Source: Maribacter sp. 1_MG-2023 (GTDB lineage Bacteria; Bacteroidota; Bacteroidia; Flavobacteriales; Flavobacteriaceae). From it: DNA of 64,000 nt. A program made the position numbers and the translations under genes. Shown piece after piece: positions 9,870 to 19,165 of the stretch. Location: NCBI RefSeq assembly GCF_030547005.1, contig NZ_JAUOPN010000019.1:1-64000 (forward strand), read 5' to 3'. Numbering within the stretch: the first letter of the stretch is position 1; each line of letters begins with the position of its first letter. A model generated the notes under the pieces. That model searched no databases, was not told the DNA's origin, and was given only the letters and a program-made list of their open reading frames with translations.

Positions 9870-11402
9870 CTATTCCCATTCTATTGTTGCTGGTGGCTTT
9901 GAACTTATATCATATACGACACGATTCACCCCAGGGACTTTATTAATTATATCATTTGATGTTTTTTGTAGAAACTCATATGGCAAATTCACCCAATCGG
10001 CTGTCATACCATCTGTACTTTCTACTGCTCTAAGCGCTACACATTTTTCATACGTACGCTCATCACCCATTACACCAACACTATTTACAGGTAATAACAT
10101 AGCACCTGCTTGCCATACTTTATCATAAAGATCCCATTTTTTTAATCCGTCTATAAAAATTGCATCTACTTCTTGTAAAATAGCTACTTTCTCAGGAGTG
10201 ATATCTCCAAGAATACGAATTGCCAAACCAGGACCAGGAAAAGGATGTCTACCCAACAATGCCTTGTCGATACCCAAGCTAGCTCCTACTCTTCTTACCT
10301 CATCTTTAAATAACATCTTCAGCGGCTCTACCACTTTCAATTTCATATAATCTGGCAAACCACCTACATTATGGTGACTCTTTATGGTTTGTGACGGACC
10401 ACCTGTTGCTGATACAGATTCGATAACATCTGGATAAATTGTACCCTGCGCCAACCATTTTGCATTTTCAACCAAATGCGATTCATCATCAAAAACTTCT
10501 ATAAATACACGACCAATAGTTTTTCTTTTGGTTTCGGGATCGCTCTCACCAGCCAAATCATCCAAAAAACGTGCCGAAGCGTCTACACCCTTTACATTTA
10601 AGCCCATACCTTCGTATTGCTTCAATACATCACCAAACTCGTTCTTTCTTAAAAGACCGTTGTTTACGAATATACAATGAAGGTTTTTACCTATTGCTTT
10701 ATGTAACAAAACTGCTGCTACGGTAGAATCTACTCCGCCAGATAATCCTAAAATCACCTTTTCATCACCAATTTTTTCTTTTAACTCTGCTACCGTTTTA
10801 TCAACAAAAGCATCGGGAGTCCAAGTTTGTTCCATTCCGGCAATGTTAACCAAGAAGTTCTCCAAAACCTGTTTTCCATCCTTAGAATGATATACTTCTG
10901 GATGAAACTGAATTGCATAGGTCTCTTCCCCTTCAAACTTAAAAGCGGCATTTTCCACATCATGTGTACTTGCCAATAAGGTTGTATTCTCTGGCAAGTG
11001 CTTGATTGTATCTGCATGGCTCATCCATACTTGACTACCTGTATCAACTTTATCAAAAAATGGTTCGTTTTCCTTAATAAAGCTAAGATTGGCACGACCA
11101 TACTCTCTTGTATTAGATTTTTCTACACTACCACCATGAAAATGCGCCAAATACTGAGCGCCATAACAAACGCCCAATAATGGTTTTTTACCGCGTATTT
11201 CAGACAGATCCGGGTGAACGGCATCTTCGCCCCTAACCGATAAAGGAGATCCAGAAAGAATCACCGCTTTATACTCAGAAAGGTCTTTTGGTAGTTTATT
11301 ATAAGGTTTAATTTCGGAGAAAATATTCAGCTCACGTACGCGTCTTCCAATCAATTGGGTGTATTGTGAACCAAAATCTAGTATCAGGACTTTATTTTGC
11401 AT
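9870..11402 (-). CDS. guaA: GMP synthase (glutamine hydrolysing)
   Basis: Converts XMP to GMP with ATP and glutamine in the cytosol. With the ATG at 11402 the protein has 510 residues. The class I glutaminase domain has Cys79 in GVCYGAQ and His167/Glu169 in FHPEV. The ATP pyrophosphatase domain has the PP-loop SGGVDS at 221-226, followed by the dimerisation domain ending PPATIEWE. The longer frame starts with TTG at 11417 and adds only MLFLP; the ATG giving [13 protein letters not shown] matches family N-termini and is preferred. First gene of a four-gene operon, divergent from the SIMPL gene. Confidence 0.97.
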   Translation of the reverse strand: MQNKVLILDFGSQYTQLIGRRVRELNIFSEIKPYNKLPKDLSEYKAVILSGSPLSVRGEDAVHPDLSEIRGKKPLLGVCYGAQYLAHFHGGSVEKSNTREYGRANLSFIKENEPFFDKVDTGSQVWMSHADTIKHLPENTTLLASTHDVENAAFKFEGEETYAIQFHPEVYHSKDGKQVLENFLVNIAGMEQTWTPDAFVDKTVAELKEKIGDEKVILGLSGGVDSTVAAVLLHKAIGKNLHCIFVNNGLLRKNEFGDVLKQYEGMGLNVKGVDASARFLDDLAGESDPETKRKTIGRVFIEVFDDESHLVENAKWLAQGTIYPDVIESVSATGGPSQTIKSHHNVGGLPDYMKLKVVEPLKMLFKDEVRRVGASLGIDKALLGRHPFPGPGLAIRILGDITPEKVAILQEVDAIFIDGLKKWDLYDKVWQAGAMLLPVNSVGVMGDERTYEKCVALRAVESTDGMTADWVNLPYEFLQKTSNDIINKVPGVNRVVYDISSKPPATIEWE

Positions 11403-11476
11403 GGGCAAAAATAGCAAATTGGCGGTTCTTGAAAAGGATCTTTTGTTATATTTAAACTCTATTTTAAATATTTTTC

Positions 11477-12202
11477 ATGAAACACGTTAGTGCATTAATT
11501 TTTGGAGCTGCAATTGTTATCGCTGCATATTTTTTAGGCAACGCATATATACAAAGGGCGAACCCGCCACAAATGATATCCGTAACCGGTCTAGGCAATG
11601 AAAATTTCACCTCTGACCTTATTGTTTGGGAAGGTCAATTTTCTACAAACAGTACCGTATTAAAAACAGCTTTTGATCAATTAAACCGCGACAAAGAAGT
11701 TGTTCGCCAATATTTAACCTCAAAAGGTATTGATGCGAACAGTATAATTTTTAATAGTGTACAAACTACCGAAATGCGAGATAACCAATATGAAAATGGA
11801 AATTATGTTGGTAGTATTTTTAGAGGATATCAATTAATTCAAACTCTAAAAATAGAATCTGAAAACGTTGCATTGATAGAAGGTGTATCAAGAGAAATTA
11901 CCGAGTTATTAAATAAAGGAGTACAATTCAACTCATCGCCACCAAGATATTACTACACCAAATTAGCCGACCTTAAAATTGAAATGATTTCGAAAGCTAC
12001 CGAAGATGCTAGAATACGTGCTAAAAAAATAGCTGAAAATGCAGGTAGTAATTTAGGTGATTTGGTTTCTGCCAATATGGGTGTTTTTCAAATTACAGGG
12101 CAAAATTCTGGTGAAGATTATAGCTGGGGCGGTGCGTACAACACCTCATCTAAAAATAAAACAGCATCTATTACCATGCGCCTAGAATACAAGGTGAAGT
12201 AA
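11477..12202 (+). CDS. SIMPL (DUF541) domain protein, membrane anchored
   Basis: 241 residues: one N-terminal membrane segment or uncleaved signal (LIFGAAIVIAAYFLGNAYI, about 7-25), then a SIMPL/DUF541 domain starting at ISVTGLGNENFTSDLIVWEG. The AEDARIRAKKIAENAG-type segment (here ATEDARIRAKKIAENAGSNL) late in the domain is typical. Members are periplasmic or outer-membrane proteins (for example BP26, YggE) with poorly defined roles, sometimes tied to oxidative stress. Single gene, divergent from guaA by 74 bases. Confidence 0.9.
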   Translation: MKHVSALIFGAAIVIAAYFLGNAYIQRANPPQMISVTGLGNENFTSDLIVWEGQFSTNSTVLKTAFDQLNRDKEVVRQYLTSKGIDANSIIFNSVQTTEMRDNQYENGNYVGSIFRGYQLIQTLKIESENVALIEGVSREITELLNKGVQFNSSPPRYYYTKLADLKIEMISKATEDARIRAKKIAENAGSNLGDLVSANMGVFQITGQNSGEDYSWGGAYNTSSKNKTASITMRLEYKVK

Positions 12203-12257
12203 TAGTGTTACTTTGATCAATGTCATTTACTGATCTGGTAAAGAATATATTAAATAT

Positions 12258-12330
12258 AAAAGCCCGGTAATCACCCCGGGCTTTTCAATCAACCAATTAT
12301 CAAATCGAATACTTAAAAAATCTTTTTCAT
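12258..12330 (-). ncRNA. Candidate small RNA / terminator module, copy 2
   Basis: Read on the minus strand: a five-codon frame ATGAAAAAGATTTTTTAA (12330-12313), an A/T-rich stretch, then a 10-bp stem AAAAGCCCGG/CCGGGCTTTT with loop GGTGATTA (12258-12285). On the plus strand the same hairpin is followed by TTTTC and may terminate the SIMPL gene. It shares 21 of 28 hairpin bases with copy 1, with pair-preserving changes. Whether it is transcribed is not known. Confidence 0.4.
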
Positions 12331-12389
12331 AACAATATGTATTCAAACACTAGGTCGTTACTTATCTTTTCACCTTACAATTTTTTTAT

Positions 12390-12489
12390 AAAAAAAAGAA
12401 AGCTCAGGAACCACCCCGAGCTTTCACATAAATCAAAAACCAAATTCAAACCAAAGCTTAAAAATTGAACCTAATCAATTCTTTTTCAC
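12390..12489 (-). ncRNA. Candidate small RNA / terminator module, copy 1
   Basis: Minus strand: GTGAAAAAGAATTGA (a four-codon frame, 12489-12475), about 50 A/T-rich bases, then the stem GAAAGCTCGGG/CCTGAGCTTTC (12398-12425) followed by eight T (12397-12390). That is a strong minus-strand terminator, yet no minus-strand gene lies upstream: the next gene is on the plus strand. A short noncoding transcript is the simplest reading. Confidence 0.45.
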
Positions 12490-12571
12490 AGCTATTACTT
12501 ATATAACAACCAGCTCATCATTTACCCTACTATAAAATTCATTTATTTTTACCTTTAGATAAATTAGCTGT

Positions 12572-13117
12572 ATGATCAATTCATTTTTTAAAGAATTAAG
12601 TACTGAAATACACAACGGAGTAAATGAAAAAGGGCATCCGTTCAGATTCATTACCATGGCAACAGTCGGCAATGAAACTATCGCTCGTTTGCGTACTGTA
12701 GTGTTACGTGAGATTACCGAAGATTTACGCCTAACTATATATACTGATAGCCGCACACAGAAAATAAAACATATAAATGATAATAATCAGGTTAGTTTTT
12801 TATTATATCATCCTGAAAAAATGCTACAGTTAAAAGTTGAAGGTACTGCCCAAATGGTAACGGACACAGAAAGATTAAATACGACTTGGAAAACTATCCA
12901 GCCTAACAGCAGAAAAGACTACATTACCCAAACGACGCCAGGAAGCACTATTAAAAACCCAGATAATGTTGAATATATTGAAGATGAAAACTATTTCAGC
13001 ATCATTGATATTAGACCTAAAAAGATTGAATATTTAAAACTTAAGCGACCTAATCATATTAGAGCCGTTTTTGTAAAAACCAATGATAAATGGAATGGGG
13101 AATTTCTTGTTCCTTAA
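12572..13117 (+). CDS. Pyridoxamine 5'-phosphate oxidase-like flavin protein
   Basis: 181 residues with the split-barrel FMN-binding fold of the PNPOx-like superfamily. Recognisable segments are FRFITMATVGNETIARLRTV (first strands and FMN contacts), IYTDSRTQKIKHI and VSFLLYHPEKMLQLKVEG. It is close to Alr4036-like family members rather than to true PdxH, which has a distinct C-terminal R-x-H motif not seen here. Substrate unknown. It overlaps the convergent glycosyltransferase gene by four bases, both stops sharing TTAA. Confidence 0.85.
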   Translation: MINSFFKELSTEIHNGVNEKGHPFRFITMATVGNETIARLRTVVLREITEDLRLTIYTDSRTQKIKHINDNNQVSFLLYHPEKMLQLKVEGTAQMVTDTERLNTTWKTIQPNSRKDYITQTTPGSTIKNPDNVEYIEDENYFSIIDIRPKKIEYLKLKRPNHIRAVFVKTNDKWNGEFLVP

Positions 13118-14487
13118 TTGATATAGAAATAAAGATTTTCCATATCCTTTCCAAAAACAATTAGACTATCTACAGGTGTGGTCTGTTTTACTTCGGGTGG
13201 GTTAATCGTTATTTCAACTTCCTTTTTATGTTTGAATTCTAAAGTTTTCAAGGAATAATCATCTGCAGAAATTATTGTTCGATCAGGATGTAACAATCGC
13301 ACATTACCTGCATAGGTTACATTAGGAAGCACCCATTGATATTCATCATAATTCTTGCTTAACTTATTGGCAATAGGCTCAAAACCAAAATGAACAGATG
13401 AAGGTATATTCAATATTTTTTCTACTGGTGTTCTTACTGTTTGTATAAAAATTACAGCTATAAAAATCCTGAATCCAAATGAAACTAATTTCGTACTATT
13501 CTTAAAACTTATTGTCTCTATTAACAATACTATAAAAGGAATAAAAAGTGGTAATAACCATCTTGTTTCTACTTTCTGACTTTGAAAAACAAGAAAAAAC
13601 AAGCCCAACACCAGTAACTGCGCCAAGAACATTTTTGAAAACCAGTTTAAATTTTGCTTATTTAAAGTTATCAATTTTGAGAAGTACCCGATACCAATTA
13701 CCAATAGCAAAGGGAATGATAGCGCAAATAATCCTTTTACATAAATTAGAATCGGCATAAATGAAAATCCCGATTCAACTTCTTCTATTCCAATTTTCTC
13801 TTCAATACTAGAAGCTAAAAAAGTTTGAAATCCGTCAGGACCCAATAACCAATAGGCATGTGGCGCTACTAACAAACAAGAAAACAAAATAGTGAACAGC
13901 ATTTTCGGGTTAAATACTATAGCTCTCAAATCTTTATCCCATAAAGAACCTAAGGCGAAGGTTACCAGAAAAAATGCATAATTGTATTTAGATAATAAAC
14001 CTACACCCACGACAAAACCGAGTAATAGATAATTTAAAATCGATTTTCGTTGCATCAATAACTGTATACAATAGTAAGACGCTACTACACTTAAACACAA
14101 TAGACTGGTATGTGAAAGCCTTCGGAACGTAAAGTCGATATATACAGGTATGAAAACCAATGCCAAAATTGCCAATTTAGATGTATCAAAATCTTTAATT
14201 CTTAGCTTAGAATATCGATACAACATAAGTAATGTGCCGGCAAACAAAATCCCCCTAAGAATGGAAAATGATATTTTACCTACACCAAATATGGTATTGA
14301 AACCATACTGCAACCATGTATAAAGTGGTGGTTGATCATCATAACCCCAACGAAACCATTGCGAGTAATATGCCTGTTCAGCGTCTTCTAGCTCTAAGGC
14401 ACTTTTAAAAAATGTAATGAAGGTTATGGCTAAAAATGATAAAAAAGCAAGTATGGTTATCATATTTAGAGATTTGTACTTGCCCAT
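13114..14487 (-). CDS. GT39-like membrane glycosyltransferase
   Basis: 457 residues, strongly hydrophobic with about ten membrane segments. The first periplasmic loop carries acidic residues (LELEDAEQAYY) and the segment DDQPPLYTWLQYG, the usual pattern of GT39/ArnT/PMT-type polyprenyl-phosphate-sugar transferases. A C-terminal soluble tail of about 100 residues includes ADDYSLKTLEF. It would move a sugar from a lipid carrier onto a protein or glycan on the outer face of the inner membrane; the acceptor is unknown. It starts 3 bases after bshC, so the two are co-transcribed. Confidence 0.82.
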   Translation of the reverse strand: MGKYKSLNMITILAFLSFLAITFITFFKSALELEDAEQAYYSQWFRWGYDDQPPLYTWLQYGFNTIFGVGKISFSILRGILFAGTLLMLYRYSKLRIKDFDTSKLAILALVFIPVYIDFTFRRLSHTSLLCLSVVASYYCIQLLMQRKSILNYLLLGFVVGVGLLSKYNYAFFLVTFALGSLWDKDLRAIVFNPKMLFTILFSCLLVAPHAYWLLGPDGFQTFLASSIEEKIGIEEVESGFSFMPILIYVKGLFALSFPLLLVIGIGYFSKLITLNKQNLNWFSKMFLAQLLVLGLFFLVFQSQKVETRWLLPLFIPFIVLLIETISFKNSTKLVSFGFRIFIAVIFIQTVRTPVEKILNIPSSVHFGFEPIANKLSKNYDEYQWVLPNVTYAGNVRLLHPDRTIISADDYSLKTLEFKHKKEVEITINPPEVKQTTPVDSLIVFGKDMENLYFYIN

Positions 14488-14490
14488 AAT

Positions 14491-16095
14491 TTATTTTTGG
14501 GTAATAACCGTAAAACTTAAATCTAATGGATTTAAAGCTTCAAATAACATAGGCACTAAGTCTTCGCCATACGCTAAATAAAACTCAGAAAAATTTAACT
14601 GACGTTCTTGAAGTGACTGGTTTGGAAAAATTTCATTCTGCAGCTCTGTCATTCGAACTACGTGATCTTTCAATTTTCTTTTCTGCGCTTGCAACAATCT
14701 CTTTTCTAAAGCATCTAAGCCTTTTTTCTGCTTTACTTCTTGTGCTTTTACAGCACCTAGAAAAGATTTGTCGGTCTTTTCTGTTAGTACGTACAAATCT
14801 TTAAACTGCTCTTCTAGCAATTTCTTTTGTGGAGAAAAATCGATATCGATATTAGAAATTTCTCGAATCTTTTTATTGATAAGGCTATTCTGCTTTAAAA
14901 ATATATCTGACTTAGAAATATTCATTCGCTCTAGCTTTTCGGCTTGTTTCTCGGTAATGATCAAAGCTGAATTTCTAACTAATAGAATAGGAAAAGGAAC
15001 ATTCATAGCTTCAAAAGCTGCCTTTAATTCTAACCAATACGCAATTTCTCCGCCTCCGCCTATGTAGCATAAGTTTGGTAATATTACTTCTTGATATAAT
15101 GGTCTTGCAATTACATTAGGCGAAAACCGCTCTGGGTGAGCATTCATCTCTTCTATCAACTCTTCTTTAGTGAAAGAAATAGTTGTTTCATTTATTAAAT
15201 ACTTCTCTTTACTTTCTATAATTCTTTCGCGAATACCGTCTTTCAAATAGAAATAATTGATTTCACGCGGATTTACTTGTACCGGATAATCAGATGAAAT
15301 ATTTTCAATTTCTTTGATGGTTTCTAAAACTTTCTCGAACGCAGTTTGCTCAAAAATATCTTTCTTTATGTACGGCACTAGGGTCTTTTTTAAGTCGATA
15401 TCATCACCGTCTACGATAACTAATCCGTAGTCCTTAAAAATTTCGTTTGCCAAAAACCGGGTTGCATCTGTTAAGTTATCATGTTTTAGATATGCGTTTT
15501 CAAACAACTCTTTTAGCTTCTTAGCATTGTTACTATCGCCAATGGTTTTTGAATATAGTGTAAAAACTTCTTCCAATCCTTCGGTAGGCAAATGCCCAAC
15601 GGCACCAGACGCTTCTTTATTCCATTGAAATTTTAATCCCTTGAAATTAAAATAATTGATTTCGTCAAAATCGTGATCTTCTGTAGCCATCCAATATATA
15701 GGCACAAAATTACTATTTGGAAACTCTTTCTTTAACTGCTTCGTTAAATTGATGGTAGATATAATCTTGTATAAAAAATACAACGGACCAGTAAAAAGAT
15801 TTAACTGATGCCCCGTAACTATAGTAAACGTGTGTTTTTCTTTTAAAAGTTCAATATTAGCCGCTGTACCTTTAGAAGTATCTGTGCTTTTATATTGATT
15901 CTGCATTGAAGAATACAGCACATTCCGTTGAGCTTGGGTAAAATACCTCCCTTTCTCTTCAATTTGTCCTTTAAATCCGTCAACATCGGGAAACCGATTG
16001 TATAATGGTTTTAATTTGGTGTCAGTAGCGACGTAATCGCAAATTAATTTCGAAAAATAGCCCGTTTTTTCTAAGGGCAAACAATCAATATCCAT
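14491..16095 (-). CDS. bshC: Bacillithiol synthase BshC (cysteine-adding enzyme)
   Basis: 534 residues, full length for BshC, which joins cysteine to glucosaminyl-malate to make bacillithiol, the low-molecular-weight thiol of many Firmicutes and Bacteroidetes. Family features are VTGHQLNLFTGPLYFLYKI near residue 95, PIYWMATEDHDFDEIN, LPNLCYIGGGGEIAYW and a long coiled-coil C-terminus (QKRKLKDHVVRMTELQNEIF). The ATG start gives MDIDCLPLEKTGYFS, matching the family N-terminus. bshA and bshB are not in the window. Paired with the GT39-like gene. Confidence 0.96.
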   Translation of the reverse strand: MDIDCLPLEKTGYFSKLICDYVATDTKLKPLYNRFPDVDGFKGQIEEKGRYFTQAQRNVLYSSMQNQYKSTDTSKGTAANIELLKEKHTFTIVTGHQLNLFTGPLYFLYKIISTINLTKQLKKEFPNSNFVPIYWMATEDHDFDEINYFNFKGLKFQWNKEASGAVGHLPTEGLEEVFTLYSKTIGDSNNAKKLKELFENAYLKHDNLTDATRFLANEIFKDYGLVIVDGDDIDLKKTLVPYIKKDIFEQTAFEKVLETIKEIENISSDYPVQVNPREINYFYLKDGIRERIIESKEKYLINETTISFTKEELIEEMNAHPERFSPNVIARPLYQEVILPNLCYIGGGGEIAYWLELKAAFEAMNVPFPILLVRNSALIITEKQAEKLERMNISKSDIFLKQNSLINKKIREISNIDIDFSPQKKLLEEQFKDLYVLTEKTDKSFLGAVKAQEVKQKKGLDALEKRLLQAQKRKLKDHVVRMTELQNEIFPNQSLQERQLNFSEFYLAYGEDLVPMLFEALNPLDLSFTVITQK

Positions 16096-16233
16096 ATAAA
16101 AAGTAAATACTTGGTAAATATAAAACCCTTTCGTTTTACATTTCCTAAATATAAGTTAATTACCGCTAGTATTAAATACCCGATTACTCGTCAAAATACA
16201 AGCTAAATCAACTACATTTTGCATTTATTTTAA

Positions 16234-16241
16234 TAGATTTG
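16234..16241 (+). promoter_or_regulatory. Candidate -7 element of the M14 peptidase gene
   Basis: TAGATTTG matches TAnnTTTG 25 bases before the ATG at 16267. A TTG at 16219 is only 12 bases upstream, too close for a normal spacer. Confidence 0.3.
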
Positions 16242-16266
16242 ACTGACTCTCAACACAAATAACTAT

Positions 16267-18720
16267 ATGAAACTAATTTTACGCTACGCATTACTTTTTA
16301 TTCCACTTTTAAGTTTAGCTCAACTAAAATCTCCATCAGAATTTTTAGGTTATGACTTAGGCACACAATTTACAAGACACCATGAAGTTGTTGATTACTA
16401 TCAATATTTAGCAGAGGCTGAACCGCAACGCATGACGCTTATTGAATATGGTAAAACCAATGAACGCAGACCGCTAATATTGGCAACCATTTCTACAAAA
16501 GAAAATATGCAAAATCTTGATAATATAAGAGAAGAGCATATGAAAGCCTTAAATGGCGAAGGCGCACCAGACAAAGCTATTGTATGGCTTAGCTACAATG
16601 TTCATGGTAATGAAAGTGTTAGTACCGAAGCCTCTATGCAAACCATTTATGATCTATTTACTAGCAAAAGTAGTTATCTAGAAAACACAGTCGTATTAAT
16701 CGACCCTTGTATTAACCCAGATGGTAGAGATCGTTATGTAAACTGGTACAACCAATTTAAAAACTCACCAAATCAAGTTGACCCAAATAGCAAAGAGCAC
16801 CATGAAAATTGGTGGAGCGGTCGTAGTAACCACTATATGTTTGATTTAAATAGAGATTGGGCTTGGCTTACACAATTAGAAAGTCAGCAACGTTTAAAGC
16901 AGTTTAATAAATGGTTGCCTCACGTGCATGTAGATTTTCATGAGCAAGGTGTCAACAACCCTTATTATTTTGCACCAGCTGCCGAACCTTTTCATGAAGT
17001 AATTACAGATTTTCAAAGAGAATTTCAAGAAACTATTGGTAAAAACCATGCTAAGTATTTTGATGAGAATGGATGGTTTTATTTTACAAAAGAAGTATTC
17101 GACTTACTATACCCAAGTTATGGTGACACCTACCCTACTTATAATGGTGGTATTGGTATGACTTATGAACAAGGGGGCGGAGGTCGTGGTGGTCTTGGTA
17201 TTACTACCAGTATTGGAGATACGCTTACCTTAAAAGATAGAATTTCTCATCATCTAACTACTGGTTTGTCTACCGTAGAAGTGGCTTCAAAAAATGTATC
17301 TAAATTAAATGACGAGTTTAAGAAGTTTTACCTGAATAAAAATTTCAAATACAAAAGTTATGTATTGAATGGTAACCCAGATAAATTAGAAGTTTTAGCA
17401 AGTTTATTAGACAAGCATGAAATAAAATACCAAGCCGGTACCAATAGTACGGTTAAAGGTTACAGGTATGCAACTGGCAAAACAGGATCATTAAAAAGTA
17501 CCGACCAAAGTTTGGTGATTTCATCAAATCAGCCAAAAAGTACTTTGGTAAAAGTACTTTTCGAACCTATGGCTAAACTAAGTGATTCTGTTACTTATGA
17601 TATTACTGCATGGTCTTTACCCTATGCTTACGGATTAGATGCTATCGCGAGTGAAAGCAATTATAGTGGTTCTTCTGCTGCACCTAAAAAGCCAGAGCTT
17701 AAAAATGTAGATGCAAACAAATATGCTTATTTGGCGGACTGGAATAGCATGAAAGATGCTCAATTTTTGGCTGAATTATTACGTAATAAAGTACGTGTGC
17801 GTTATGCACACAAACCATTTACATTAGATGGTATTTCTCATGAACGTGGTACATTGATCATTACTAAAAGTGATAATAAACAGTTGAAGAATTTTAATGA
17901 AATTTTGACTACTGCATCTGCCAACCATTCTAAAGAATTAATTTCTACCAGTACTGGCTTCGTAGAAAGCGGTAAAGATTTTGGTTCAGGTTATGTTGAT
18001 GTGATTCAGAATTTGAATATTGCAGTACTTTCTGGCAAGCCTACTTCTACCCTACGCTTTGGAGAAATATGGAACTTTTTTGAACAACAATTAAACTACC
18101 CTATTTCTGTATTGGATGAGGATTACTTTGGTCATGTTGAACTTGCCAAATATGATATTTTAATATTACCTGACGGTCGTAGTTATAACAGTTTCTTAAG
18201 CAAATACAATAAAGAAAAAATTAAAGATTGGGTAAAACATGGTGGTAAATTAATTGCTATGGGTGGTGCAATTGATGGTATTACAGCCTCGGATAAAGAT
18301 TTTAAACTATCTGAAAAAGAAATACCAAAAGACTCTTCTACTACTATTGAATCTTTTGAAATTTCTGAAAGAGAGCAGATTAAATCAGCAATTACAGGAG
18401 CTATTTTTAAAGCAACGGTTGATAATACAAACCCTTTAGCATATGGGTATGACGACACATATTTCACCCTTAAACTAGGAGCCCGTTCTTATAATTATTT
18501 AGAAAACGGTAGCGCTGTTTATTTAAGTGAAGGGGCTAATGAACCTGTATCTGGATTCGCAGGTAGCGAGGCAAAGAAAAAAATTGCCGAAACCTTAATT
18601 TTTGGAACAGAAGATATGGGTCGCGGACAAGTAATATACATGGTAGACAATCCGCTTTTTAGAGGTTTTTGGGAAAATGGAAAACTATTTTTCGCTAACG
18701 CTTTATTTATGGTTAACTAG
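16267..18720 (+). CDS. M14 family zinc carboxypeptidase, secreted
   Basis: 817 residues with a signal peptide (LRYALLFIPLLSLAQ). The M14 catalytic domain is N-terminal: zinc ligands His113 and Glu116 in YNVHGNES, the substrate-binding DPCINPDGRDR at 146-156, a His in HVHVDFHEQG (221 or 225) as third ligand, and Glu301 in MTYEQGGGGRGG as likely catalytic base. The C-terminal ~450 residues include a glutamine amidotransferase-like segment (ILILPDGRSYNSFL, GGKLIAMGGAIDG) common in large Bacteroidetes M14 proteins. It probably degrades peptides in the periplasm or outside. Followed 8 bases later by a DUF4177 gene. Confidence 0.92.
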   Translation: MKLILRYALLFIPLLSLAQLKSPSEFLGYDLGTQFTRHHEVVDYYQYLAEAEPQRMTLIEYGKTNERRPLILATISTKENMQNLDNIREEHMKALNGEGAPDKAIVWLSYNVHGNESVSTEASMQTIYDLFTSKSSYLENTVVLIDPCINPDGRDRYVNWYNQFKNSPNQVDPNSKEHHENWWSGRSNHYMFDLNRDWAWLTQLESQQRLKQFNKWLPHVHVDFHEQGVNNPYYFAPAAEPFHEVITDFQREFQETIGKNHAKYFDENGWFYFTKEVFDLLYPSYGDTYPTYNGGIGMTYEQGGGGRGGLGITTSIGDTLTLKDRISHHLTTGLSTVEVASKNVSKLNDEFKKFYLNKNFKYKSYVLNGNPDKLEVLASLLDKHEIKYQAGTNSTVKGYRYATGKTGSLKSTDQSLVISSNQPKSTLVKVLFEPMAKLSDSVTYDITAWSLPYAYGLDAIASESNYSGSSAAPKKPELKNVDANKYAYLADWNSMKDAQFLAELLRNKVRVRYAHKPFTLDGISHERGTLIITKSDNKQLKNFNEILTTASANHSKELISTSTGFVESGKDFGSGYVDVIQNLNIAVLSGKPTSTLRFGEIWNFFEQQLNYPISVLDEDYFGHVELAKYDILILPDGRSYNSFLSKYNKEKIKDWVKHGGKLIAMGGAIDGITASDKDFKLSEKEIPKDSSTTIESFEISEREQIKSAITGAIFKATVDNTNPLAYGYDDTYFTLKLGARSYNYLENGSAVYLSEGANEPVSGFAGSEAKKKIAETLIFGTEDMGRGQVIYMVDNPLFRGFWENGKLFFANALFMVN

Positions 18721-18728
18721 AAAACAGT

Positions 18729-18923
18729 ATGAAAGAATATAAAGTTGAAACCCTGATATTTCGTTCTAAATTAACTTTTGATAGAAATTATTTAGCAAAT
18801 TCATCAAATAAAGCAATTCAAGAAAAACTAGACGAGTATGCAAAAAATGGTTGGCGCTTAGTTTCTACCAATACTACAGAATATAGTATGGATATGTATG
18901 TTTATTTATATTTTGAAAAATAA
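18729..18923 (+). CDS. DUF4177 domain protein
   Basis: 64 residues matching the DUF4177 pattern: an opening strand EYKVETLIF, then a helix with LDEYAKNGWRLVS and closing strands ending in YVYLYFEK. Function unknown; members are small alpha/beta cytosolic proteins. It follows the M14 peptidase by 8 bases and shares its transcript, ending at the terminator at 19034. Confidence 0.85.
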   Translation: MKEYKVETLIFRSKLTFDRNYLANSSNKAIQEKLDEYAKNGWRLVSTNTTEYSMDMYVYLYFEK

Positions 18924-19033
18924 ATAAACTCGGGACAAAACCCTTAGGCATTAAATTAAAAGTTTAATTGAGATTTAGACGCAAGCTTCTGAACATTTAA
19001 ATCTCGCTTCTCTAGTAAAATCATATTATTTAG

Positions 19034-19069
19034 ATATCCCTGAAACAATTAAATTCGTTTCAGGGATAT
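19034..19069 (+). terminator. Intrinsic terminator after DUF4177
   Basis: A perfect 13-bp stem (19034-19046 with 19057-19069), core ATATCCCTGAAAC, 10-base loop, followed by TTTTATTT. Confidence 0.9.
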
Positions 19070-19165
19070 TTTATTTCATAGCTACACCAATCTTTCCCCA
19101 ACATATTTAGATCTTTTACGTTTAAATTAGAAGACCCTAACCTTTTAGGTTAAAAACCACCACCA

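Larger units (their letters stand above)
12203..12571. other. Noncoding region with two related hairpin modules
   Basis: 369 bases between two plus-strand genes without a convincing ORF. It contains two hairpins that resemble each other (12258-12285 and 12398-12425), described as separate ncRNA candidates. The only longer frame (12499-12756, minus) is antisense to the next gene. Confidence 0.7.

Noticed and set aside
12499-12756. 85-codon minus-strand frame
   Set aside because: Mostly antisense to the flavin oxidoreductase gene and without any recognisable domain.
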